A stretch of DNA of 64,000 nt. Source: Bacteroidota bacterium. GTDB taxonomy: Bacteria > Bacteroidota > Ignavibacteria > Kapaibacteriales > HRBIN21. The translations under genes were made by a program, and so were the position numbers. Shown here piece after piece: positions 1 to 8,942 of this stretch; the first letter of the stretch is position 1, and each line of letters begins with the position of its first letter. The stretch lies in contig JAUQPL010000002.1 of the NCBI GenBank assembly GCA_030550395.1, positions 1 to 64,000 of the forward strand, given 5' to 3'. The notes under the pieces were generated by a model. It was not told where the DNA came from. It searched no databases and saw only the letters and a list, made by a program, of their open reading frames with translations.

Positions 1-1470
1 TTCATCCAGCTCCTGCACAATCCCCAAAATCTGCCTTTCGCGTTCCAGCAGGCTGGCCACGATTTCCATGGGTGGTGGAAGGGATTCTGTATCCTTGCGA
101 TTGGGGTTGCGGGCCGTGAGGTCATAGCCGCGCGACCTGACCTCCTCCACAGGCACGATCCAGGAATGCTCCGATAAACAAGCCTCGCGTGGACCTTGAC
201 CTTTGCGGTAGGCATCCCAGGCCTGCCAGAGGCTACGGGCTTCCGTAAAGTGCTCATCTTGGATGGGGCTGCCTTTGCTGAACTTCTTGAGCCCCTCGGG
301 CAATGGGAGCTCGTAATACCAAATCTCCCGCGTGGGTCCCGGACGCTCGAAGAAGATGAGAGCGGTCTTGACATCGGAGTAGGGGGCAAAAGTTCCAGGC
401 GGAAGGCTCACGACGGTGTGAAGGTTGAAATCCTCCAACAGGGTGCGCTTCACTTCGGCAAAGGGTCCGCCCCGGAAGAGCGTGCCCTCGGGCACGACCA
501 TCCCACAGCGGGCGCCGTCCCGGGGCTTGAGTTTCTTCATGATGTGCTGAAGGAAAAGGAGCTCTGTTGCTTGCGATTGCACCGGGAAGTTTTGCTGGAT
601 GTGGCGTCCTTCGGTCCCGCCAAAAGGCGGATTGGTCATAATGACATCATAACGCTCGGTGACCTGGCGGATGTTCTCTTCCAGCGTGTTTTTGCGTAAG
701 ATGCGCGGTGCAGTCACCCCATGAAGGACCATGTTCATCAACCCAAGGAGCGCGGGAATGGGTTTCTTCTCCTGTCCGAAGAAGGTACGCTCTTGCAGGG
801 TCTTGTGGTCTTCAATGGTTCTTTCCTTGCGCTTCATCCAGAGGTAAGCCTCTGCCAGAAAGCCGCAGGTGCCGCAGGCGGGGTCATAGACTGTTTCGCC
901 AATCTGAGGGTTGACGAGTTCCACGATGAAGCGCACCACGGGGCGAGGAGTGTAAAACTCTCCTGCCAATCGGTTTTCGCTGCCGAGGCGTCGGAGCAAC
1001 TCCTCGTAGACCTGGGAGACCGTGAAGATGTCGTCCTGGCTGTGGAAGTCAATGCCATTGATGATGGAGAGCACGTCTTTCAGGTTGTAACCCGAGGCGC
1101 AGACGATGACATTGCGTTCGGCAAAGACGCCCCGGATGGTGTCGCGTAACGGATCGCCGCCGAGGGCTTGCAGATGAGGGATAAGCTTGCCGTGGACAAA
1201 GCTCAGCAAGTCATCGGCAGGCCAATCTTTCGTCGCCCAGTCTCGCCAACGATAGGGGGCCTCCAGAATGGGGTGGTATGCGCGCCCTGCAAGACGAGCC
1301 TGGGTTTCCCATTCCTTTTCCTGCGCGTCCAGGAAGCGCAGGAAGAGAAGCCAGGAGAGGTGCTCGATATATTCCATGATCCCGCCGCAGTTGTTATCGC
1401 GGCGCAGGATGTCGCAGGCGCGCCAGATTTCGTTGGCCAGGGTCTCACGGGTCTGTGGACGGTTGTTCAT
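1..1470 (-). CDS. hsdM: Type I restriction-modification system DNA adenine methyltransferase subunit (HsdM), 3'-truncated by window edge
   Basis: Cytoplasmic N6-adenine methyltransferase subunit of a type I R-M complex, transferring methyl groups from S-adenosylmethionine to DNA. My translation of the minus strand from the ATG at 1470 is open for 490 codons and runs off the window at base 1. It shows an HsdM_N-like helical region, then the N6-MTase domain with SAM motif I as DPACGTCGF and catalytic motif IV as NPPF, plus the typical GLMNMVLHG segment between them. The family usually has DPACG(S/T)GGF, so the Cys is a small variation. The start overlaps the hsdR stop by 4 bp (ATGA), so the two are co-transcribed and probably translationally coupled. 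No hsdS is visible; it is expected beyond base 1. Family assignment is firm. Confidence 0.93.
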   Translation of the reverse strand, partial: MNNRPQTRETLANEIWRACDILRRDNNCGGIMEYIEHLSWLLFLRFLDAQEKEWETQARLAGRAYHPILEAPYRWRDWATKDWPADDLLSFVHGKLIPHLQALGGDPLRDTIRGVFAERNVIVCASGYNLKDVLSIINGIDFHSQDDIFTVSQVYEELLRRLGSENRLAGEFYTPRPVVRFIVELVNPQIGETVYDPACGTCGFLAEAYLWMKRKERTIEDHKTLQERTFFGQEKKPIPALLGLMNMVLHGVTAPRILRKNTLEENIRQVTERYDVIMTNPPFGGTEGRHIQQNFPVQSQATELLFLQHIMKKLKPRDGARCGMVVPEGTLFRGGPFAEVKRTLLEDFNLHTVVSLPPGTFAPYSDVKTALIFFERPGPTREIWYYELPLPEGLKKFSKGSPIQDEHFTEARSLWQAWDAYRKGQGPREACLSEHSWIVPVEEVRSRGYDLTARNPNRKDTESLPPPMEIVASLLERERQILGIVQELDE

Positions 1471-4151
1471 GCTGTAACCTCCGAGACAGGGTAGATACGT
1501 TCGCGCATTTCTTGCAGTGAAGTTCCAAGATTCTCAACGCCGCCGAACCAGTGGCTAATCGTTACGGCGCCACCCCATTCTTGGAATGGGGAAACGCTGA
1601 AGATTTCCGGCTCCAGTTGCTCTATGCCGCCTGAGCGATACTTATCCACAAGCTCTAAGATGACCCGGCGAGCATCGTCGCCATGGCGTCGGATGAAGTC
1701 TTGCTCACGATTGAGAAAAGCCGTGGCCCGTTCGCTGCGGGTGCGGATCGGCGCCCCAAAAGCGATATGGGCAAGAATGTCATAAGCATCGGCTTCGGCA
1801 TTCCCTTCCACCTCAGCCAGGATCTCTGGGTGAACGCCGGAGCGGCGCAGATCCTCCAGGAAAGCCCGGCGAAGTTGTGAGTCTATCCAGATGCGACGAA
1901 GGTCAGAGAGGGTTGGCGCATGGTGAAGTACTTGCTGGCGGGTGTAATCCCGGTACTCCGCCAGCGACAATTGTTGACCCGTGGCGTCTATGGTGAAGAC
2001 AGCCTCATCGGCAATAGTGACCTCAAGCCCCTCTACGCGAATCTTGCTGGAGGATTTGCGTTCAGGCTTGAGGGGGACTTCTACGGAGACGGTTTGATCA
2101 GCGATTGTGTCCACCTTGATCTCGCGCCGGACAAAGCCGGGCGCGCTCACCATCAGGACGAGCGTTCCCTCGGGAAGGTTGTCAAACGCAAACCTCCCTT
2201 CGTTGTCGGTGCGGATGGGACCCTGCTGCGTGTTCGGACCTGTGCGAACGCTGACGGAAGCGCCGACAATTCGGCCTTTCGTCTCTGCATGGAGGACTTC
2301 GCCTTCCAAACGCGCCGTAAAGGGTCCCTTTGGCGGCTCAAGCGGTGGACTCGGCGGGCGATCCCATTGGTCAAAAAGACGCGAGGCGCCTGTAAAATCA
2401 ATGATGCGGAACCAGTATTTATCGGTAGCGGGGTCTAAGCGGCTTCCACGCCCGATGATTTGCTTGAAGAGAACGGGGGAAGAAAGCGTCTTCATGAAGA
2501 CGATATTTCGGCAGGCGGGTACATCCACACCGGTGGAGAGCAGTTCGGCGGTGGTAGCCACAACAGGAGCCCTTTTGTCAGAGTCAGCGAAATCTTCCAG
2601 CCAGCGACGAGCCTCCTCTCCCTCCTCAGAGATGATGGGCACCGCATAATTGTCTAGACCCGTTTCCGGGCCGAACTCGTCCTGGAGAAGCCGCGCTACT
2701 AGGCGGGCATGCTCCATGTCCACGCAGAAGACCATGGTCTTTTCCATGGGCCCAAAGCGGCGCAAGAGCCGAGCCAGGTGCTCCACCATAGCCCGAGTGC
2801 GGTCGGGGAGGGTAATCTCGCGCTCAAATTGCGGCGTTGTGTAGACCTCGCGTGGTTCCACATCCTCTGGAATGAAGACTTCTGCTCCTTGTTCTATGGC
2901 GTCTTCCAAGCGTAGCCCTGTAGCGTCCACGGTAGTGCGCACGCGGTGGACTTTGTACGTCGCCAGGAAGCCATCCTCGATGCCTTGCCCCAAGCTGTAC
3001 TGAAAAGCCGGAGGCCGCCACGTACCCTGCTCCGGCTGCGTAGGATCAATGGCCACTTCCGGCTCTTCTGCGCAGAAGTACGCATAGGTGTCCACATTCT
3101 CATCTTGTTTGGGCGTTGCCGTCATGCCAAGGTGAATGGCGGAAGCGAAGTGGTCTAAAATCTCGCGCCAGGTGCCCCAGCCGGAGCGATGGCACTCGTC
3201 AATGATGATGAGGTCGAAGAAGTTTTGTGGGAACTTCTCAAAGAGGCGTTGGCCGGTCTCATCCGGACTCCATAGGGTCTGGTAGATGCCGAAATACAGG
3301 TCCCGGTTCAAATTGGGCGGATGTCCTTCGATGAGACAACGCGGGTCGCTGGTGCCGGCGGCCAAAGGGGAGAAGGTGTTATACGCCTGATTGCGGAGCA
3401 CCACGCGGTCGGCCAAAAAGAGCACGCGCGCTGGGCGTTCGGGGTGACGCGCTTGCAGCCATCCAGACTTGAGGAGTTTCCAGACCACCTGGAAGGCAAC
3501 GAAGGTCTTGCCCGTTCCCGTAGCCATTGTCAGGAGAATCCGCTTTTGCCCACGCATGATGCGCAGGATCACCTCGCGAATCGCCCGCTCTTGAAAGTAG
3601 TATGGGCGCTTGCCGCACTGGTTTTGCGGGCAGTAGGGGTAAAGGAGGGGATTGCGCTTGACGTCATCTTCGACGACGCCGTAGACGGCAGGCGCTCCCC
3701 GGATCATCCCAACAGTGGGTTGTTCCAGACCGGTGTTCTCCTTCCAGCGCTGCCACAGTTCCTGGGGGGTGGGGAAGGCGGAAAGCTCGCGGCTGGTGTG
3801 CGTGAAGAAGTCGTACTCGAGTATCTCGTGGCCATTGGTGGCATAGGCGAAAGCCAGGCCAAGATCCTGGGCGTAGCGTTTCGCTTGCTCCAAGCCAGCC
3901 TCGGGCGGTTTGCTTTCCGGTTCCGCCTCCACCACGGCAATGGGGAAGCCATCGGTGTAGTGTAAAAGGTAGTCCACCCTTTTGGGTTTTCCCCGTTGCA
4001 CCCTGTCCCCTACGAGGATGATCTTGCCCGGAGCGTATTGGTGATTGGTGCTGTAATAGAATTCCCGCGAGATCGCTTGGTCCGTCCATCCTGCGGCTTT
4101 CAACTTTGGGTCAACCAATCGTATCCGGGTATCAGCTTCGTTGAGTAGCAT
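1467..4151 (-). CDS. hsdR: Type I restriction enzyme R subunit (HsdR) with inserted carboxypeptidase-regulatory-like domain
   Basis: ATP-dependent translocase and endonuclease subunit, 894 aa. The N-terminal HSDR_N-type nuclease region covers about residues 1-150. The helicase core follows, with Walker A ATGTGKT (210-216), DECH box (318-321), TAT motif (344-346) and the helicase C-terminal half ending near 595 (GRGSR motif at 567-571). The EcoEI_R_C-type C-terminal domain covers about 705-894. Between helicase and C-terminal domain, after a proline-rich linker, residues ~612-695 look like a CarboxypepD_reg beta-sandwich (TDNEGRFAF...LPEGTLVL...APGF pattern), a fold normally found in secreted or outer-membrane proteins. 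It lies upstream of hsdM with a 4-bp overlap. All helicase motifs are intact, so it looks functional. Confidence 0.93.
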   Translation of the reverse strand: MLLNEADTRIRLVDPKLKAAGWTDQAISREFYYSTNHQYAPGKIILVGDRVQRGKPKRVDYLLHYTDGFPIAVVEAEPESKPPEAGLEQAKRYAQDLGLAFAYATNGHEILEYDFFTHTSRELSAFPTPQELWQRWKENTGLEQPTVGMIRGAPAVYGVVEDDVKRNPLLYPYCPQNQCGKRPYYFQERAIREVILRIMRGQKRILLTMATGTGKTFVAFQVVWKLLKSGWLQARHPERPARVLFLADRVVLRNQAYNTFSPLAAGTSDPRCLIEGHPPNLNRDLYFGIYQTLWSPDETGQRLFEKFPQNFFDLIIIDECHRSGWGTWREILDHFASAIHLGMTATPKQDENVDTYAYFCAEEPEVAIDPTQPEQGTWRPPAFQYSLGQGIEDGFLATYKVHRVRTTVDATGLRLEDAIEQGAEVFIPEDVEPREVYTTPQFEREITLPDRTRAMVEHLARLLRRFGPMEKTMVFCVDMEHARLVARLLQDEFGPETGLDNYAVPIISEEGEEARRWLEDFADSDKRAPVVATTAELLSTGVDVPACRNIVFMKTLSSPVLFKQIIGRGSRLDPATDKYWFRIIDFTGASRLFDQWDRPPSPPLEPPKGPFTARLEGEVLHAETKGRIVGASVSVRTGPNTQQGPIRTDNEGRFAFDNLPEGTLVLMVSAPGFVRREIKVDTIADQTVSVEVPLKPERKSSSKIRVEGLEVTIADEAVFTIDATGQQLSLAEYRDYTRQQVLHHAPTLSDLRRIWIDSQLRRAFLEDLRRSGVHPEILAEVEGNAEADAYDILAHIAFGAPIRTRSERATAFLNREQDFIRRHGDDARRVILELVDKYRSGGIEQLEPEIFSVSPFQEWGGAVTISHWFGGVENLGTSLQEMRERIYPVSEVTA

Positions 4152-4381
4152 CGGGTGCCCTCCTTTCAGGCAATGCGCGCAGTTTGCGGTAAGACGTTGC
4201 TTGGCTATTTGACCTGTAAGGCGCGTTGATGGGGATCATCTGCACCTTGCTTGCCATAGCCTCTTTGAGGGGGGGTGAGCCCATGTGTGCCACTGGTGCT
4301 GCCTTTGGGAGTGGGCGGGGGAGCTGGCTTTGCAAAACTCGGAAATTCAGGCTTCAATGCAGGCATTGGGGCGGGCTGCAC

Positions 4382-5290
4382 TTAGCGGTATTGGGTGAGG
4401 ATGACCCCGGCGATAATCAGCAGTCCTCCTAGAAGGAAGGCGGGGGTTGGGGCGAAGCCGAAGAGGGGAATTGTAACCACGGTTGTAAAGACTGGCTGCA
4501 GGGTGGAGAAGATCGCTACGCGGCTTGGTTCCATGTGGCGGAGCGGGACAAGCCATAGGAAGTATCCGATGCCCGAGGTTACAATGCCCATGTAGAGGAG
4601 TTCTGCCCAGAGGATCGGCGTCAATTGGGCGAACTGGAGAGGGGCGCCAAGGAGAAACCAGATCGGAAGGTAAAGAAGCCATCCCGTCAGCATGCTGACG
4701 GCCGTTGTAGGCAGAGCACCGTACCGGAGGGCTAACCGTCGGCTCAGAACGGTGAAGCTTGCCCATGCAAGGCTGGCGCATAGGAGGAGGAGATTGCCAA
4801 GAGTATGGTGAGGTCCGAAAGCGAATTCTTTCTCTGCAAGGACGAACAGAACTCCAGTGAAGGAAAGCAAGATGCCCAGCACTTTGGGGCGGGTAATGCG
4901 CTCTTGGTGCAGCAGCCGGCTCAGGAGCAGTGCCCAAACGGGGGTGAGGGCATAGAGGAGAGAGGCATTGGCAGCGGTGGTGAGCCGGACTCCGGCGAAG
5001 AAACACCATTGGTTCAATGGCACGGCTAAGGCACCCAGGAGCAGAAGTTGGAGCATATCTGACGGAGGAGCAAGGTGGAAGAGGCGCTGCAGATGGCGGT
5101 GTCGCAAGAGCCAAAGAAGGGCAGCTGTGGCGGCAAATAGGCTTCTCCAGAACAGGACTGTCGGCGGTAGGAGTTGGGAGAGAGCATGTTGGGCGACCAC
5201 ATGAGTACTGGAGCCAATGACTTGCTGCAGTGTTAGCAGGAGGGAGTCTCCAGCAGCTCGGCGAGTTTGGGGTGTTGTGCTTCCCAGCAT
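4382..5290 (-). CDS. EamA/DMT-superfamily transporter
   Basis: Inner-membrane permease of the drug/metabolite transporter superfamily, about 302 aa, with roughly ten hydrophobic segments in two EamA repeats (about residues 20-150 and 165-300). The second repeat begins with LLLCASLAWASFTVLSRRL, typical of the family. The substrate cannot be told from sequence; members export amino acids, nucleosides or other metabolites. I chose the ATG at 5290 over a TTG at 5314 because the first membrane segment begins about 16 residues after it. The start lies inside the 3' end of the glycosyltransferase gene (58-bp overlap), which suggests co-transcription. Family call is firm, function open. Confidence 0.85.
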   Translation of the reverse strand: MLGSTTPQTRRAAGDSLLLTLQQVIGSSTHVVAQHALSQLLPPTVLFWRSLFAATAALLWLLRHRHLQRLFHLAPPSDMLQLLLLGALAVPLNQWCFFAGVRLTTAANASLLYALTPVWALLLSRLLHQERITRPKVLGILLSFTGVLFVLAEKEFAFGPHHTLGNLLLLCASLAWASFTVLSRRLALRYGALPTTAVSMLTGWLLYLPIWFLLGAPLQFAQLTPILWAELLYMGIVTSGIGYFLWLVPLRHMEPSRVAIFSTLQPVFTTVVTIPLFGFAPTPAFLLGGLLIIAGVILTQYR

Positions 5291-6372
5291 AAGTGTGTTG
5301 CAGCTTTCCGACAACGGTCGTGGTACTGCTGCCAGACTTCGGGAATCCGGAGAGTGCGAACGGCACGTCCCAGTTCTTCCAGGGAGAAATCCACAGACAG
5401 CAGGATGCCGATACGATACTGTTCAAACAGTTCTCGCAATGCTGGCAAAGCGGTGGCGATGGTTGGGATGCCTGCCATGCAGTATTCAAAGACCTTGTTG
5501 GGGAGTGCCAGTTCGTAGCTCTGGCTAATGGGTTCTATGAGAGCTAAGCCGATATCGGCAGAGGCCGTCCAGTCCAGGAGCTCATCGTACGGGCGCCATC
5601 CAAGCCAGAAGACTCGGTCGCTGACGCGGAAGTCTGCCGCCATTTGCTCCAAGGTGGGGCGGTATGCTCCATCACCCAAGATGCAGAGAACAACTTCAGG
5701 GAGGCGGCAGAGGAGGCGAATCCCGTGTTCGATGCCCCGTCCCTCATGTACAGCGCCTTGGTAAAGGAGCACGGTGCTATGCGGAGGCAAGCGGAGATGA
5801 TGGCGAATTCGGTCTGTCCGTACGGGGACGCGATAGGGTGGGACATTGAGCAGTACCAAGGGAGCTGTGCGGAGGTGATAGCGCCGCTGGAGAAGTTCGG
5901 CGTCAAGCTTACCGGAGACGATGCAGCGGTGTACGGAGCGGATGTACCGCCTTTCTACCCATTGGTGAATCCGCTGCATCAAAGGGCGCTTCCGGAGCGC
6001 TGCCAGGGCGGCGAAGATTTCCCGGGAGTCATAGAACAGACAAGCTTGGTGCATGCGAGCTAAGGAGGCGGCGAAGGGAAGGCCGTACAGATCCGCTGCC
6101 CAATATGCCCGTGCGTGCAAACGCTGCCAGTGCTGGAGAAGCCATAGGGCGAACAGAAGCCATTGCCATCGGACCCGGCGTGCGGTTGGTCGGGGACGCA
6201 GCAGTGCGGCAATTCCATACGGTTGGAGCTGTCGGTAGGCAGCGGCGTCTCCCCAACCAATCAGGCATATGCGATATCCCTGCCGAGCAAAACTCCGGGC
6301 AACGTTGAGCGTCCGGGCATCGTAAGCCACGTCGGACATACTGAGGATGCAAACGTCCCAGCGATTGTCCAT
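5233..6372 (-). CDS. Glycosyltransferase family 4 (group 1) protein
   Basis: GT-B-fold glycosyltransferase of about 379 aa, probably cytoplasmic or membrane-associated and acting in surface polysaccharide or glycolipid synthesis. The N-terminal half has the SMSDVAYDARTLNVARSFA segment seen in GT4 enzymes. The C-terminal half carries YQGAVHEGRGIEHGIRLL, LGDGAYRP and the donor-site region with KVFEYCMAGIPTIA, where the conserved Glu is present. The open frame extends upstream to 6633, but that part lies inside the FemAB-like gene; the ATG at 6372 starts the Rossmann domain directly and leaves a 5-bp gap to that gene's stop. Donor and acceptor are unknown. Confidence 0.86.
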   Translation of the reverse strand: MDNRWDVCILSMSDVAYDARTLNVARSFARQGYRICLIGWGDAAAYRQLQPYGIAALLRPRPTARRVRWQWLLFALWLLQHWQRLHARAYWAADLYGLPFAASLARMHQACLFYDSREIFAALAALRKRPLMQRIHQWVERRYIRSVHRCIVSGKLDAELLQRRYHLRTAPLVLLNVPPYRVPVRTDRIRHHLRLPPHSTVLLYQGAVHEGRGIEHGIRLLCRLPEVVLCILGDGAYRPTLEQMAADFRVSDRVFWLGWRPYDELLDWTASADIGLALIEPISQSYELALPNKVFEYCMAGIPTIATALPALRELFEQYRIGILLSVDFSLEELGRAVRTLRIPEVWQQYHDRCRKAATHLCWEAQHPKLAELLETPSC

Positions 6373-6377
6373 CGGGT

Positions 6378-7358
6378 TCAGAGAAAGCGGTAGTAAAACG
6401 TGCTTCGCAGGATACCGCGGCTGTCGAACCGTTCCTTGAAGTGGATCAGGCTCAGGGCGGGCGTCATTGGATTGGGGCTTTTCGTATCCTGGGAAACGCC
6501 AATGTCTACCCACTCGTAGCCCTGCTCGGTTGCCCAGCGGACGATTTCGTACATAAGCAGGTAGATTGGTCGCAGATGCTGGTATTCGTAGAGCATCATG
6601 TTGTAGAAGCACAGCACCACCTTCGGATTGCATAGGAAAAGAAGCGAGCCAGCGATGGGGGTCTGGTTGTAGTAGACCATGAGGAGGCGGAGATGTTCGG
6701 GAACCAGCTGCTGGAGCCGATAGAGGTCTTCCAAGGAGTGAGTGGGTTTGGCTCCATGCCTTGCTTTATTCTGCACCAGGATGCGGTAAAAGGTCTCGTA
6801 GTCTTGACTTTCTTCCACCCGGAGGCTTGCTTGACGGAGAAGCTTCCGGATGGTTTTCCGGGCGGTCTTGTCGAAAAAGCGTAAGAAAGATGCGCCATGC
6901 TTGAGGTGGATTGCATGCGAGATGTAGTGGTACTCAAAACCGAAGCGACGGTAGAGGAGGGCGTATTCCAGATTCTGGGAGTAGTTGCGGCTGTAGATGA
7001 AGGGAGGCGGGATCAGATAGAGTTCCCGTAGACCAATCCGACGTCCATAGGCCAGGAGAGCGTCCACAATTTCCAAAGCTAAGGCAAAGGGAATATCGCC
7101 TGTGACAATGCCACCGTAGCTGGCACCTACTGGGGACCAAAGAATCCGTCCATTGTCCATGAGTCCACCGGGCATGACGCCGACGAGGGCACCATTTTTG
7201 CGGAAGAGGAGGTGGTGGAAATGGAACTTCCCAGGGGGGTGGTAGTCCAAGAAGCATAGTCGGTGGAACATTGTCCCGTTGTTGGAGTTCTGGACGAAGG
7301 CTTCCCACTCGTTGCGGTGTTCGGGACGGTATTCTTCGACAATGACGGAAGACTCCAT
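6378..7358 (-). CDS. FemAB-related GNAT-fold transferase (Acetyltransf_6 type)
   Basis: Predicted aminoacyl- or acyltransferase of the FemAB/BioF2-like branch of the GNAT fold, about 326 aa. The features are the N-terminal EYRPEHRNEWEAFVQ...NGTMFH region, the central GASYGGIVTGD segment, a basic KTARKTIRKLLRQA helix, and a C-terminal domain ending in DIGVSQD and LIHFKERFDSRG, where an F-K-x-R/G pattern is common in this family. Relatives act on peptidoglycan bridges or on exopolysaccharide; the neighbouring glycosyltransferase favours an envelope role (inference). The frame opens at a GTG at 7409, but the ATG at 7358 matches the usual family start. No clear Shine-Dalgarno is seen at either. 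Confidence 0.8.
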   Translation of the reverse strand: MESSVIVEEYRPEHRNEWEAFVQNSNNGTMFHRLCFLDYHPPGKFHFHHLLFRKNGALVGVMPGGLMDNGRILWSPVGASYGGIVTGDIPFALALEIVDALLAYGRRIGLRELYLIPPPFIYSRNYSQNLEYALLYRRFGFEYHYISHAIHLKHGASFLRFFDKTARKTIRKLLRQASLRVEESQDYETFYRILVQNKARHGAKPTHSLEDLYRLQQLVPEHLRLLMVYYNQTPIAGSLLFLCNPKVVLCFYNMMLYEYQHLRPIYLLMYEIVRWATEQGYEWVDIGVSQDTKSPNPMTPALSLIHFKERFDSRGILRSTFYYRFL

Positions 7359-7418
7359 CGGAGCGATAGACAGAGCGATGCCGTAGAAGTGCAAAAGTAC
7401 AGGGTTCACGGATTCATG

Positions 7419-8942
7419 CTACACTGGCTCAGGGAGGGCAGACGGTTGCAGCGGGAGTTCTACGTGGACGGTTGTTCCCTTCCCCAAGGTGCTGCGAATG
7501 CGTACATGGCCGTGGTGAGCTTCTACCAATCGCTTGACAATCCAGAGCCCTAAGCCAGAGCTAGGTTCCCCACCGGTGGGTTGAGCACTAAGGCGAGCCC
7601 CGCGTTGGAAAGCGTTGCGCACATCTTCTTCGCTCATTCCCAGACCATTGTCCTCAACCTCGATATGCATGCGTCCTTCGCGGACGTAGGCTCGGATGAT
7701 GGCCGTGGCGCCGTGAGGGGAGTATTTGATGGCATTGCTGACCAAGTTGTCCAGCACTTCTTCTATGCGTTGGGGATCGGCGGGGATGAGCGGGAGTCCA
7801 GGCTCTATTTCCTGGAGGAGAGCGATAGACTTGCGCTCTGCTAAGGGTTTGTTCTGATGGGCAACGGACTGGATGAGAGTGGGAATGTCGACCGGTTGCA
7901 AATTCAGCTGCAAGAGCTCCGCCTCTAAGGCGAGGATGCGGGAGATTTCCTGGGAGAGCTCCACAATGCGGCTTGTGGTTTCTACGATGTCGTTGATGAT
8001 CTGCTGCTGCTCTTGAGCACTGAGGTCGTACGAACGCAGAAGCTCGACCAAGCTCCGGATGATGAGCGCCGGATTTTTAATGTCGTGGACCAGCATGGCA
8101 AAGAGGGTATCCTTCTGCTCCTGGAGTTGGAGCAGTTCTTCCTGTTTTGCCGACAGGCGTTCAACCTGTTCCCGGAGCGTTTTGTTCTCCTGTTGGAGAT
8201 AACGGCTCCGTGCTTCCAGAGCGCTGATTTGTCCCCGTAGATTCTGAAGTTCTGCCTTCAGGCGGCTGTTTTCTCCGAGGAGACTGTCGTACTCTGCACG
8301 GGAGATTGCGTTGGAAGAAGCTGCCTGCCGGGCTTTCATGGCAAGCTTGCGGCGGATAGTAAGACGGTACCACGTGAGGAACCCCAGTAGGAGGAGGATA
8401 GTTCCGGCAGCTCCGGAGGCAAGAAGGAGCCATGTCCATCCATCACCAGCCTGGACATGCGGGGAAGCGGATGGCTGGGCGGTCTCGGAAGACAGCGCAG
8501 TGGCTTTCTGTCGTTGCTTCCACCGTTCTTTCCACTGCTGAGCAGCTTCCGCATTGACGGAAAAAGAAAGGCTGACAGGTTTTGCGTACCATCCTTCTGC
8601 GGGGGCGAAGGCTTGAACAGTAAAGCGGTAGCTCCCTTCGGGGAGGTTCGTATAGAGGACGCTGTCTACCCCAAGGGAACGCTCCTGTTGCCGGTTATCC
8701 TCAAGCCGGCGTAGGGCGATGCGGAACAGCAATGGGGTAGGGCTCGGGGGGCAGCGGCATGCATAGGCGAGGCTCAGCGTGTCTGTAGGAGCAATAGCGA
8801 GGCTATCCCATTCGCCATTTTGTAGATTGGCCCCGTTGAGGGCGATAGAACGCAGGATCGTCTGCCGTTCCACGGGCTGGGCTGAAGCTATAAGGGCAAA
8901 ACCGACCCAGAGGAGAACCCTATGGATTACTCTTCCACCCAT
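7419..8942 (-). CDS. Membrane sensor histidine kinase with Y_Y_Y-like sensory domain
   Basis: Two-component sensor kinase, 507 aa. In order it has a signal peptide (1-21), an extracytoplasmic beta-rich region ending in LPEGSYRFTVQAF...GWYAKP (about 95-130) that resembles the Y_Y_Y domain of hybrid sensors, a transmembrane helix (about 170-192), and a long coiled coil (about 205-280). A HisKA domain follows with phospho-acceptor His286 in VHDIKNP, then a HATPase domain with N box (DNLVSNAIKYS), G1 (DNGLGMSEED) and G2 (GLGLWIVKR). No response regulator is adjacent, so its partner is elsewhere. It overlaps the upstream HAD phosphatase gene by 16 bp, which argues for an operon. The signal sensed is unknown. 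Confidence 0.9.
   Translation of the reverse strand: MGGRVIHRVLLWVGFALIASAQPVERQTILRSIALNGANLQNGEWDSLAIAPTDTLSLAYACRCPPSPTPLLFRIALRRLEDNRQQERSLGVDSVLYTNLPEGSYRFTVQAFAPAEGWYAKPVSLSFSVNAEAAQQWKERWKQRQKATALSSETAQPSASPHVQAGDGWTWLLLASGAAGTILLLLGFLTWYRLTIRRKLAMKARQAASSNAISRAEYDSLLGENSRLKAELQNLRGQISALEARSRYLQQENKTLREQVERLSAKQEELLQLQEQKDTLFAMLVHDIKNPALIIRSLVELLRSYDLSAQEQQQIINDIVETTSRIVELSQEISRILALEAELLQLNLQPVDIPTLIQSVAHQNKPLAERKSIALLQEIEPGLPLIPADPQRIEEVLDNLVSNAIKYSPHGATAIIRAYVREGRMHIEVEDNGLGMSEEDVRNAFQRGARLSAQPTGGEPSSGLGLWIVKRLVEAHHGHVRIRSTLGKGTTVHVELPLQPSALPEPV

Noticed and set aside
4132-4335. Short minus-strand frame (~67 aa) upstream of hsdR
   Set aside because: It starts with a weak TTG, overlaps the hsdR start and has low-complexity composition with no recognisable domain. 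The 230-bp gap before the EamA gene otherwise shows nothing clear.
4347-5489. Long minus-strand frame (380 aa) over the EamA gene
   Set aside because: It is out of frame with the EamA transporter and glycosyltransferase, which have clear motifs; composition rich in Pro, Ser and Arg is typical of a shadow frame.
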